Assembly: GCA_022749755.1 (NCBI GenBank)
Contig: JAGQDM010000070.1
Location: forward strand, 2,981,792-3,045,791
Direction: 5' to 3'
Length of the DNA stretch: 64,000 nucleotides
DNA from: Azadirachta indica
Lineage: Eukaryota > Streptophyta > Magnoliopsida > Sapindales > Meliaceae
The first letter of the stretch is position 1. Every line of letters starts with the position of its first letter. Below the pieces are notes generated by a model. It did not search any database. It was not told the origin of the DNA and saw only the letters and a list, made by a program, of their open reading frames with translations. Position numbers and translations under genes: made by a program. Positions 49,285 to 58,460 of this stretch are shown in pieces.

Positions 49285-50280
49285 TGATAACAATCTTTAG
49301 CTGAAAGAAAGAAAAAATTGTTAGGAATGCGCAGAGCTGAGACCTGCTGTTGTTGAGTGGCAGCAAATGAGAATCTAGTTTTTTCTTTTTTGAAATAGAA
49401 AACTATATATATAGTTTTAATAAAAAAGTCAAGTTTTCAATATTCAAATAGAAAACTCTTTGAGATCACTCCACTCTCTCTAGACAACGGATTTCTTCGA
49501 CGTGTGTATCCTACTCTCATCTCAAAACCCAACCTCAGAAAAACAGCAGGCTTTCCCTTCTGTTGTTTGTGCCCTTTGATTGAGTCCTTTTAAAAGACCC
49601 AACAGATCCCCCAAGGTAGTGTCTAACTACTTCATAGATAGCATCCACAAGACACTGAATTAGCCTAGAAATGGATGCATCTTCTTGCTATCTCTCACCG
49701 ACCTTTCGGTCCCCGGTTTCACTGGAAAATTGGAAGGTCACAAACCGCCCTTTACAGTTGCAAATGTGAAACGGTGCTAAAGCAGGACCCGTGACTATGA
49801 AAAATGACTGCTCAATCGAGACTTGAGTCATCTTGGAGTAAGTCAAGCCACATACTCAACAACGTCTCTGTCTGAACTGTGGAATTACTAAATCGAAACA
49901 CACTAGAATAACTTAAAAAAACACTGGATCTGCAGATCTACGTGTATTCAAAAATTCTGGTCTTCTTCAATCAGGTTCTCAAACCAATCAGGGAACTTCC
50001 AAAGACCAAACGATTTAATCCCCAAACTCTTTCTGGCGGAACCCTCCGAATTTTTATAGCGCTAAATTTTTTCGAGATTTTGAAACTTATTCTTATTGTT
50101 TCAAAGCGGCGAAACCTCGAGATACTTTTCACTTGTCTTCGCGAGTCTGAGACCTTACTTCTTCGACTACTCGACTTTTGCAAGTCCTTATCTCGACAAA
50201 AAATCTCCTTAAAGTCTCCTCTATCTCAGAGTCTATTCTAAAATCAAAAAGAATCCACCAATAGCCCTATAATGGATTGA
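49285..50280 (-). mobile_element. Probable 5' LTR and flank of the copia relic
   Basis: On the minus strand this lies upstream of the primer-binding site, where a copia 5' LTR is expected. The sequence is AT-rich, with a TATATATA stretch near 49403-49412, and has no coding potential. The outer LTR end could not be fixed because no second LTR is visible. Confidence 0.4.
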
Positions 50281-50900
50281 GTTACATAGTGCCACCCAGG
50301 TTTGGAACCCACTTTTTATAAGTTCATATGCACGCATGCATGTGTCATCACCTCATTGGTCGGAGGTCCAAGGGGTCAAAAAATCTTATTTTAGATTTCT
50401 ATATTTATGTTTTTCTTAGAAGAGAGAAAGAGTAGAAACAAAGGGTACGCTCTATAGAAGATTTGCTCGGGGCTGTTCACTTTCACTTGGTCGCCTGGTA
50501 TCTTATCTTGATCTTGAAACCTCTTTGCTTGCGGGGGCAGGAGTGGAAACGTCTGAGAGAGCGCTTCGCGAAAGAATCGTGTGGCGCGGTGAAAGGGTTC
50601 CCGTTGGGGTTTCCGGCCCCCGGGTCTTCACCTAATTGTGGAAGAAGGGAGGTGAGTATCAACTCAACTCTCTCTCTCTCTCTCGCCTTCCTTCTTTCAG
50701 CTTGTTCCTGTTCCTGTTCGTCTATTCGGGACGGGGCAGGCAGCCCACATACATGAAGAGAAAAAGAGAGGGTGGGGTTCGTTCCTTAATATCAAGGAAC
50801 CGGTCGAAGAAGTGGAAGCAACCGATGCTTTGGTCATTCAGTTGACTCCTTGCTGCCAGTCCGTGCTTGCTGTCATGCTGGCAAAAGCAGGGGTTTCGGC

Positions 50901-50906
<6 letters not shown>
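50281..50906. other. Unassigned DNA before trnM
   Basis: I recognise no gene. A (CT)n run lies near 50670-50684. The ORFs (50463-50756, 50636-50845, +) show no domain. Confidence 0.5.
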
Positions 50907-50952
<46 letters not shown>

Positions 50953-50953
50953 A

Positions 50954-50979
<26 letters not shown>
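50907..50979 (-). tRNA. trnM-CAU: tRNA-Met(CAU), plastid-derived type
   Basis: The minus-strand 73-mer begins ACCTACTTGACTCAGCGG and ends AGTAGGT plus discriminator A. The acceptor stem ACCTACT/AGTAGGT is perfect and the anticodon loop contains CAT. The T arm is TTGGTTCAAATCCAA. The body matches plastid elongator trnM with few changes, as is usual for the trnM that mitochondria took from the plastid genome. Confidence 0.95.
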
Positions 50980-50989
<10 letters not shown>

Positions 50990-51390
50990 CAAGTCAGAGA
51001 AAATAGACCCCTATAAGAGAAAGCCGCGCAACCAGAGTCCCCCTTACTATACAAGGGGGGGGGCCGGAGCGCTAAGAAAGAGAAAGCGTTATCACTATAC
51101 GAAATGAAGCAGCGGCTAGCACGCTAAGATCAATCACTTGGAGAACGTGGAGCCTTTCTTTCTCGGTCGTCTGTCTTAACTTAATATAAGTGGATTCCGA
51201 TTCATGCGGTCGTTCTCTGCTGCATTGGTGTTTTCACTCCCCACTCTCCACCATAACATGTTTCCACTATAGATATCAGGAGTACTCAAAGGCGGGTCCA
51301 AGTAGGAAAAAATTCACTAAGAAGTAAGGCATACAACAATGGATCAATTCATTCAACAAGATCCGTTCGGATCGGACCAGGATGAATGGG
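50980..51390. other. Unassigned DNA between trnM and LTR element
   Basis: No gene is visible. The first 30 bases repeat part of the trnM 5' region (GCTGAGTCAAGT twice), a short duplication at the tRNA edge. A G run lies at about 51053-51062. Confidence 0.5.
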
Positions 51391-51395
51391 ATTGG

Positions 51396-52419
51396 TGTTA
51401 CGTGTTTGCCTTTCACCAGGAAACTTGCCGTGACAACTAGCCCGCGAAGCCAACAAATTGCACGAGGTAACATGAAATGACTTGAACCCGTTGCTGGGCA
51501 CTTTCATAAATATATAGTTGTTGAGGGGGGTGTGATGGCTCAAGCATATAGTATGTTTCCTCCTGCCAGACTTGAAAATCCTTAGAAGGCTCTTTATAGG
51601 GGGGAGAACTGGTGTCGGCTCTCCACCACCCCCGGTGCAGGCATGGGCCATGCACTAAGTGAGCCACCCTGGGGCAACCTGGGGGCGGACTCTGAGTACC
51701 GAAGGGAGCTCGGGGTCTGTCTGTCCATAGTGCAGGATGCACCATGGACAGACAGACAGACAGACAGACAGTGTCGGTATGGGCGCGGGGCCCGGCATTG
51801 CGCATCATTCGTGCCATAGAGGCTTAGACGTGCATCCGCTATACTGTACGGGCTGTCGATATGCGGAGCTTGTCTATGACTCGGGGGACATCGTGGTGCC
51901 ACCGTAGGAGCACAACGTGCTATCGTGAGCATGAGCTTGGGTTCAGCTATGCTTGCGAGATCTGTGTTGCCAGATGCACGATGAGGGGCGACATCGTGCT
52001 ACACTATCCGAGATTATATAACGGGACATACGAGACGCATGTTGGGATGCCAGCTTGGTTTGGGAGCTGGATCACATGGTTGGCTCTTTTAGTATGGCTA
52101 GCACATTCTTGGGTATACAAGCTGTGCCTAGCATATATAGGGGATCAGTTATGTGGCTAGTAGCCTTGATGACAACGAGAGCCTATTCGTTGGGCGAGTG
52201 TCTTGGCTCGGTGCCTCGACACCATGAAGCGACGCTTAGCCGCTAGCGCGCGGGACTCCTTGAGAGTAGTTCTTTGTTGGCAAACCTCGATATGGAAGAA
52301 TGGTATTCAGGAAGGGTCACTGTGTAAAAAGACTCGAATGGTGTAAGGCTGGCCTTGACTTGGTGGAGTCATGGCGCCGCACGGTCCAAATTCCGCTGCA
52401 TTTCTCTGGGGCCGTGACA
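51396..52419 (+). repeat. 5' LTR, 1024 bp
   Basis: It starts TGTTACGTGTTTGCC and ends GGGGCCGTGACA just before the primer-binding site. It contains a hairpin with a 14-bp stem at 51715-51728 and 51744-51757 next to an (ACAG)n array. The first 40 bases recur at 54370-54409 with three differences. Confidence 0.8.
51715..51772. repeat. Hairpin and (GACA)n array inside the LTR
   Basis: GTCTGTCTGTCCAT (51715-51728) pairs with ATGGACAGACAGAC (51744-51757). The 15-base loop itself contains GTGCA/TGCAC. The array continues as ACAG units to about 51771. Confidence 0.85.
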
Positions 52420-52421
52420 AG

Positions 52422-52434
52422 TGGTATCAGAGCC
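52422..52434 (+). other. Primer-binding site (initiator tRNA-Met)
   Basis: TGGTATCAGAGCC lies 2 bp after the 5' LTR end. It is the standard plant retrotransposon site, complementary to the 3' end of initiator tRNA-Met. Confidence 0.9.
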
Positions 52435-54356
52435 GAATTGCTCCTTATGGGGGGAAAAGGGGTTACTCGGCGAATAGGCATCATTCCAGGAGGGAATGGT
52501 TGTCCGAGCTCCATCCTTCTTAGAGGTGATATCTTCTTTGCTTCCGCAGAACCCAGGTAAGGTACTACTGGATTGGGAATCAGTACAGTTGCTCAGGGAC
52601 AGTTTGTGCAGAGGTGCACGTTTTAACTGGGCACATGTGATTGGATTCAGCGAGTGGGTAACAAAGCTGGTGGTTACATCTTTGTTGGCACTCGGCAGTG
52701 GGCCACGATCAGGGACAAGGTGTTGTTGACAGCCATCATGCGGGCTTGTTGTGGCAGACTTGTTCTACATTTTGGTAGAAGTTCAACTTGGTTGGCTCTG
52801 GTTGGGGATATCAGCCAGTTTGTGTGGAATAGGCACAGTCACTTGTGGGGATCAAGGGGCGTGCGTTTGTGGAGAAAGACAAAGACAACCGGGGCACTGG
52901 AAAACATGTCGGTGGGTGTACCGAATGGTAGCGGGAGACACCATGCTGTTTAAGGGAAACAACAGCCATGTTGGGGTTTTTGAGGTCAAGGCGTGTATCA
53001 TGTCCAGTGAAGCGCATGGGCGCTATGATTGGTAGAATTTTGGGAAGAGGGTGCTTTTGAAGTTCACTCAATAATGCCATGGGAGCGAGAGCGACTTCGA
53101 GGTCTCGTTGTTGACGATCCGTGGAGCCGTAATGGGTTGGTTAGAGATACGATGGTACAGTACCTACAGTACACAACTAGCTTGAGTGGTGGCGCACTCG
53201 GGCAAAGTTCGGGAACCTTGGGAACCTTGTGGGGACAAGGGGATTTTGGGCAAATGGGAAAGCCCGCGATTCCGGTAAGATGGTTACGCACATAAGGAGG
53301 GATTATGGTTATGCCAAATGGTGAAGTTTATGAGATGATGTGAGCATGAGCATCAAGATGATGGGGGTATAAACGTATACTAGCATCCGGGAGAACCCTT
53401 TGTTGGGCGAGTGCTATGGTTGCACAAGGAAGCGACGAAAGCCGTACAAGCGGGGGCTTGATTAAGACGGGACTCGGGGGAGTTGTGTTCTTTAACACGG
53501 GACAGCCATGTTCATGAAATCGTCAGGCTTGTTGGGTGACCTTGGGTTTACATTGCATTGGAGATGACTGTTGGATCAGGGACCGTATGGTGGAAATCTA
53601 GCCACAGGGGTGGGCAATTTGGGTCAAAAACACTTGCGCACTTGAACAACAAGTGATACTCGTGGGTATGTTGTACATGGAGTAGGGGAGCGCATTGTCA
53701 AGAGAGACATGTGGGGGACTTTACTTCTTGTGGTATAACAAATTATGGGTTGCTTGTCTTTGGGATGTGAAGGCCTCATGGAGAGGCAGAAGTCACTGAG
53801 GGAAAGGTGATAGTGGGGATGCCGAGCTTAGCATCAAGGCAAGGAACGGTGGTTGGGACTCGACAGTGAGTATAGGATCAGGGGATCTACTGTAGGGGAA
53901 AGGAGGTGCTACAAGGGTGTAGTTGGCACAGGAAGCCACGTCCAGGGGGACGCACTTCGTCTTTGATCTACTTAGGATCAGGGAGGTGCTACAAGGGTGT
54001 AGTTGGCACAAGAAGCCACGTCCAGGGGACGCACTTCATCTTTGCGAAGAGTGCTCATGAGGGAGTTGAAGCATCGATTTTCAACTGGTCTTGGGGAAGA
54101 CCTCGTCTGGGCTCAAAGGGAGTCAAGACTTAAGGATATTCTAGTTAATTGGGTATGCTTACTCGAAGTGCAGGTGAAGCAAGTGGGGGGAGTTCCGGGC
54201 CGAGTCCATAGGTTGGGCGTTAGGAGTGTCTACATTGGGTGGTAGCTCTATTAAGGTCATCACGGGGGTGATTCCATTTTGTTGGATGGGACAACAATTG
54301 CTTGCACTTCTGCTTGTTATAAGGAAGCATAGTCGATGAGGGCATCGACATTCACG

Positions 54357-54369
54357 AGTGGGGGAGAAT
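54357..54369 (+). other. Polypurine tract before the 3' LTR stub
   Basis: GAGTGGGGGAGAAT precedes TGTCACGGG. It has the expected position and purine content of the plus-strand primer, interrupted by one T in its first half. Confidence 0.7.
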
Positions 54370-54409
54370 TGTCACGGGCTTGCCTTTCACCAGGAAACTT
54401 GCCGTGACA
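54370..54409 (+). repeat. 40-bp 3' LTR stub
   Basis: The stub runs from TGTCACGGGCTTGCCTTTCA to AACTTGCCGTGACA. It matches LTR positions 1-40. Because LTR position 32-40 and the LTR terminus both read GCCGTGACA, a deletion between these two short direct repeats would leave exactly this stub with an intact terminal CA. Confidence 0.75.
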
Positions 54410-54413
54410 TTGG

Positions 54414-55002
54414 TCTGACCTCTCGCTCGGATGTAAGACTCCCGCCGCCGACAGATGTCCCATGCCACGTTTCGTGAACAGCTATGCCCGAGAATGAATT
54501 GTGATATAGCGCCGAATAAGCCACTGCTCTATTCCCGACTCGAAATCTATAAAGGACTTTATTGTTGGGAGGGGAGAGAAAGAGAAAATAGGGGGCCCTA
54601 CACCATACATCCTGCTGCCTCGGGACGACTGCACGTTACATCATAGCAGCACGACAAAATGAAGGCGGAAACCCCTTGTATAGTATAGGTTGGGCCTTCC
54701 TGTTCCTGCGCACCCGGCATCCTGCGAGAAAAGGCCCCAACCTATAGATATAGGCTAACGCGCCTTAGAAACTAACATTAGAAAAGCAACCTTTCGCGCA
54801 AGTTGCTTAATCCGTTGCTTCTTGCTCCAACTTAGGAGTAGGGGCTCTAGAGCCTTTTCCGCAGGCTGCTATGCTAGTTGTAGCGCGCTAGCGCTTTACT
54901 AATAGAATACAAGGTAAAGGGGACTCTATCATGATCTTACGAATCTACAACTCTCTTTACTGAAAGATGTTGACCCGTTTTTCTTTTCTTTGCTGATTCC
55001 TC
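54414..55002. other. Unassigned DNA downstream of nad4
   Basis: No gene is recognised. It contains the GCGCGCTAGCGC-type palindrome and TACTAATAGAATAC phrase at 54881-54920 shared with the large repeat. nad4 3' processing signals probably lie in the last 100 bases but none is recognisable. Confidence 0.5.
54881..54920. repeat. Dispersed repeat copy near nad4 3' end
   Basis: TAGCGCGCTAGCGCTTTACT and AATAGAATACAAGG match the module CAGCGCTGTACTAATAGAAT-ATCTTGG at 17981-18007. It lies 80 bp from the nad4 stop codon. Confidence 0.6.
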
Positions 55003-55091
55003 TCAATTCAATTTGCCATGTTGCACTAAGTTACTTACGGATGTATGCATGCAGTCCGGGAACACTTTGGGGTGAACACCCATCCGAACAA
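55003..55091 (-). CDS. nad4: nad4 exon 4
   Basis: This is the last exon of complex I subunit 4, 89 nt as in other angiosperms. It starts TTGTTCGGATGGGTG and encodes the C-terminus VRMGVHPKVFPDCMHTSVSN with end LVQHGKLN and a TGA at 55003-55005. The CGG and CCG codons (R and P) are W and L in the usual edited protein, so both sites look unedited in the genome. It follows group II intron 3, whose domain V lies at 55167-55200. Confidence 0.92.
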
Positions 55092-55166
55092 GTAGGGTCA
55101 ATAGTTCAGCATTTAGGCCGTAACATTTAGCAACAAAAAAAATCTTTAACCCAACAAGTGCTCTCC

Positions 55167-55200
55167 GAACCAAGCTAGATAGTCTCCTATCACTAGGCTC
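55167..55200 (-). ncRNA. Group II intron domain V, nad4 intron 3
   Basis: This is a 34-nt hairpin whose ends GAGC...GTTC pair. It begins with the AGC catalytic triad region and is positioned upstream of exon 4 as expected. Confidence 0.85.
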
Positions 55201-57270
55201 ACCAACCAACCTGGACTTTGATTCTTATTATTCCTACCAAAACCATAAGGATTGTTTCCAGCCATGAGTTCCCATATGACATAAGCGCTCTTGGGTGGGC
55301 TGGGCCATTCCATCAAATCTTTGAGAAGGGGCCCAATCTCGTATTTGATAGTCGGCGTGGCGATAGGCTTCGCTTCAACGACTGCCTCCCCAGCCGTTGA
55401 AAACACTGAGCGAGAACGGTAAGGGGAAGGGGCGCACAAACAATGTCGTTGCGCGGGGATGGGGATGCGATTCGCCAAGCTGGGGCAAACAAAGCCGTCC
55501 GGCCCTACCGGATTAGGAATGCGAAGGCCTTTCCTTCGAAAGGAGACCCGGGAAAGAAAAAGCTATGCTATTGACCGACCCTTTCGTAGTGACTTCGAAT
55601 CAATAGGCCTCTCCCCTTTTCTCATTTTGGTTGAGGCGGGCCGAATAGAGAATGAAATGTAGAAATAGGGGAAGGGTTCCAAACCAAACCCTTTTTTTTT
55701 TTAAGGGCTGCTCGCCCTACCGAAGTACCAAAGGCTTTCGAGGCTTACACCTCCCTATTACACGACCTAAAAAAAGGCTTTCAGTAGCGACCTTAGAATC
55801 TAAGCCTTTTGAAGCGCCAGTAGTTGTAGCTGTGGGTAGGGCTTTCGTTCTTATCGCTCTGGGTTTCGATCTATATGACCTCCGGGCGGTACAAAGTACA
55901 CCTCTTCCGTAGAGAAGTAACCTATTAAGAGTCTGTTCAAGGGGGGAGCCCTCTCTCTTATCTATCAATGGAAAGATCTCCGTGCGCGGCGTGATAAGGA
56001 ATCCTAGAAAAGATCGATTGAGACCCGCCCACTATTACTACGAAAAAAGCCCTGCCCTTTTCCTTCGCTACTAGGAGAGTAAGCAACCTCTATTAGCGCC
56101 GGACCTTGAGTCGAATTGATCGTGTCATGTGCAACGTCCATCAATGATGGTTCATTAATGTCCATTGATTTAGACTCCTTCCCCCTTCCCAACTACGAAT
56201 AAGATCGAGAGGATCCCGAAAGCCCCCAAACCAAGAACGGAAACGGAAGCCTTTCGATTCACTCCCCATTCTCTCTTAAATAAAGCTCGCCCTCGAGCCC
56301 TGGGCAGGTCGGCCGGGTCTTTTCTTTCCCTGTTCCCGCCACGAGAAAGACGCACGGAAGAGGTATGCCCAGCGCGCGGAGGATCCGTTGAGAGTTTCTG
56401 TTGTCTCGGTAGGGAACTGTACGATCTTTTCCCCTATTGTATTGAATCAATCAAAAAAGAGGTCAGTGCTACGGCCCCCTATTGTTTGATCCAATATTGA
56501 CCGGGGACGAGCCCCGGCTTCCATAGGTCCTTGGTTTGACCTCCCGTAGTGGTCCTTGCTTTTACGGAGCGGGGCCAATTTCTCGTACTTGCTCAGTGTG
56601 CCCCCCTTTCGTCGAGTGCCCCGCCGCCCGGTTCACTGGGCTGTTGGCCTACCAAGCACTTGCCCGCTGCTCCTGCCGCCCGCTTGACGGGCGGAGCGCT
56701 CGTTATCCTTACTGTTCTCTCTGCTGGGGCCCCTCCCATTGCTCTAGACATAAGCTATGGCAGCTCCAGCTCGCAACCACAGGGGGCCGCCCTGCGAGGC
56801 CAGAGTGGGCTCAGCAGTCAGCCTCCATTCGAATTACGTTAGGGGGTCTTTCGCTTTTGCCAGATCTAGAGAGATACTACGAGTCCTCCGTCCCAGATTC
56901 CATCGCCGCGGCCATCTGGTTCACCGGTACTACCAAAAAGTCTCATGCTTACGTTACTGTTATTGATGGTTTTATTATCTTGGATCACGAAGACCCCAGT
57001 CGTGCTTCTGGTTTCCATTCCCATCATCATAAATATGATAAATCCCCTCGTGCTCCGCCATAAGAACTTGGAGTCCGTATCATGGTGAAGGTAAGGTAAC
57101 GCTGTGATTCTTGCTCAAAAAACAGACCGAACGCGTTCGAGTTATTGGCTCGTCCAACCCGGCAGCATTCATGAGTCGCTCGTTCAACTGTCCCTCGGAG
57201 ACACGGTCGAGAGTACCATGCATGGTTGCCCCCCGTCCTTTCTTTCTCTCGGTCTCACCCAGAAAGAGAG

Positions 57271-57342
57271 ACGGCTTAGCCAAAAAAAGTGAGCGCCCCT
57301 GCGCGAGCCTTATTTTTTTAGTAAAGTGAAGCCAAAGCTTCC
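57271..57342. repeat. Dispersed short repeat, nad4 intron copy
   Basis: This copy has GGCTTAGCC, an A run, GTGAGCGCCCCTGCGCGAGC and TTTAGTAAAGTGAAGCC. It shares module order with 8185-8272 and with arm 2 near 28895-28985. It lies within nad4 intron 3 (antisense orientation), so it is a potential site for short-repeat recombination between nad4 and the large repeat. Confidence 0.6.
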
Positions 57343-57505
57343 TAAAGACTAAAGAAATGGATCAAAAAAAGGGGGGACTTCTGCAACGGGCTATGCCACC
57401 CAAACCAACTGAGGGAAGTCGCATCCGTCCGATCGCAAGCACCTACAATGTCATGATCACATTGGTTTACCCTTTTTTCTTTGGTAGTTCAACGGACGGT
57501 CGCCC

Positions 57506-58460
57506 CTCCAAAAAGAAAAGGTATAAATATGAAAACTTCTCTGCCATTTAAATCGGAGAATTTATGGAGGAAATCGGGTTTGAAATTTCCAGAAACCACA
57601 CGATTATATAGCCAAAGGGAATACGCCGCGCCTAAAATCATCCCAAGCGCTGCTAATGTGGCTACTAAGCTATTTCTTTGGAAAGCTCCTACTAAGATGA
57701 AAAAAGATTCCCCCGATAAAGCTGCTAGTACCAGGTAAACTCATATTGGCCAAAGTCAAAAAGAAGAAAATGGTAGGGAAATTCGGCATGGTGCTCACTA
57801 AACCTCCGTAATATCTAACAAGTCGAGTCTTATGTCGTTCATATAGAACACCAACACATAGAAAAAGGGCTGAAGAAACCAGTCCATGACTTAACATCAG
57901 TAAAATGCTACCTCCAATTCCCTGTATGTTCAGACTAAACATACCAATAGTCACCAGATTCATATGGGCTACTGAGGAGTAAGCAATGATCTTCTTAAGA
58001 TCGATCTGTCTTAAAGTGGTCAAGGAAGTATATATTATAGCAATCGCGCAATCGCGCTTAAAGTATAAATGAAAGGAGTGAAACAAAGTGTCGCTTCAGG
58101 AAACATGGGTATTGAAAATCTTAAAAAAAAAACCCGTAGGTTCCCAATTTTAAAAGAATTCCTGCCAAGATGACGGATCCCGCCGTAGGTGCCTCTACAT
58201 GAGCTTCGGGTAACCAAAATATGAACTGGTACCATAGGCACTTTGACGGCGAAAGAGGCGAAAAAAGCAATCCATAGAAAGATTTGGCGCCGCTCACTAA
58301 ATTCTGTGGTTAATAAGATTTGTAAATCGGTGGTTCCTGTTTGGAGAAGAATCAACAGAATAGCTAATAGCATAAAAAAAATCCAAGTAAAGTATAAAGG
58401 AAAAAAAGATATGCTGCCTTGATCTTTCTTTGTCTCGAACCCCATACCCCTATAATAATG
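57506..58460 (-). CDS. nad4: nad4 exons 2+3, fused and frameshifted
   Basis: The exon starts C ATT ATT ATA GGG GTA, which joins to exon 1 (ATG TT) as IPMFIIIGV. It ends at CTTTTTGGAG before intron 3. The usual junction of exons 2 and 3 (after nt 976) reads straight through as [19 protein letters not shown], so intron 2 is absent. Length is 955 nt against 938 expected. The excess fits five indels: -1 near the TLLG(SV)FM region, +1 at PVHI(W), +5 T at TYG(FL), an 8-bp tandem duplication at TLSAIA, and +4 at FIG(EF). Each breaks the frame. Several are homopolymer-type. Complex I proton-channel helices are otherwise well conserved. Confidence 0.92.

Larger units (their letters stand above)
51396..54409 (+). 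mobile_element. Non-autonomous LTR retrotransposon with collapsed 3' LTR
   Basis: The element has a 1024-bp 5' LTR (51396-52419, TG...CA ends), a primer-binding site, a 1.95-kb internal domain without gag or pol homology, a purine-rich tract, and a 40-bp stub of 3' LTR. The LTR ends are inverted repeats (TGTCACGG and CCGTGACA). TTGG, or ATTGG if the terminal A is shared, flanks both sides (51391-51395 and 54409-54413), as expected of a target-site duplication. With no coding capacity it must have been mobilised by an autonomous partner in the nucleus and moved to the mitochondrion later. Confidence 0.8.
55092..57505 (-). other. nad4 intron 3 (nad4i1399), group II
   Basis: The intron is 2414 bp between exon 3 and exon 4. 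Domain V is clear at 55167-55200 (34 nt, GAGCCTAGTGATAGGAGACT then ATCTAGCTTGGTTC). A domain VI-like helix lies between it and the exon. The 5' end reads GGGCGACCG rather than the group II consensus GTGYG. ORFs within it, including one of 175 codons on the opposite strand, have no maturase motifs. It contains the dispersed repeat at 57271-57342. Confidence 0.85.

Noticed and set aside
51437..51932. Two overlapping ORFs of 112-126 codons on the minus strand
   Set aside because: They lie within the LTR and are driven by the tetranucleotide array, which gives repeated CLSV residues.
56536..57063. 175-codon ORF antisense to nad4 intron 3
   Set aside because: It lies fully inside a group II intron on the opposite strand, has no recognisable domain, and overlaps another frame of similar length.
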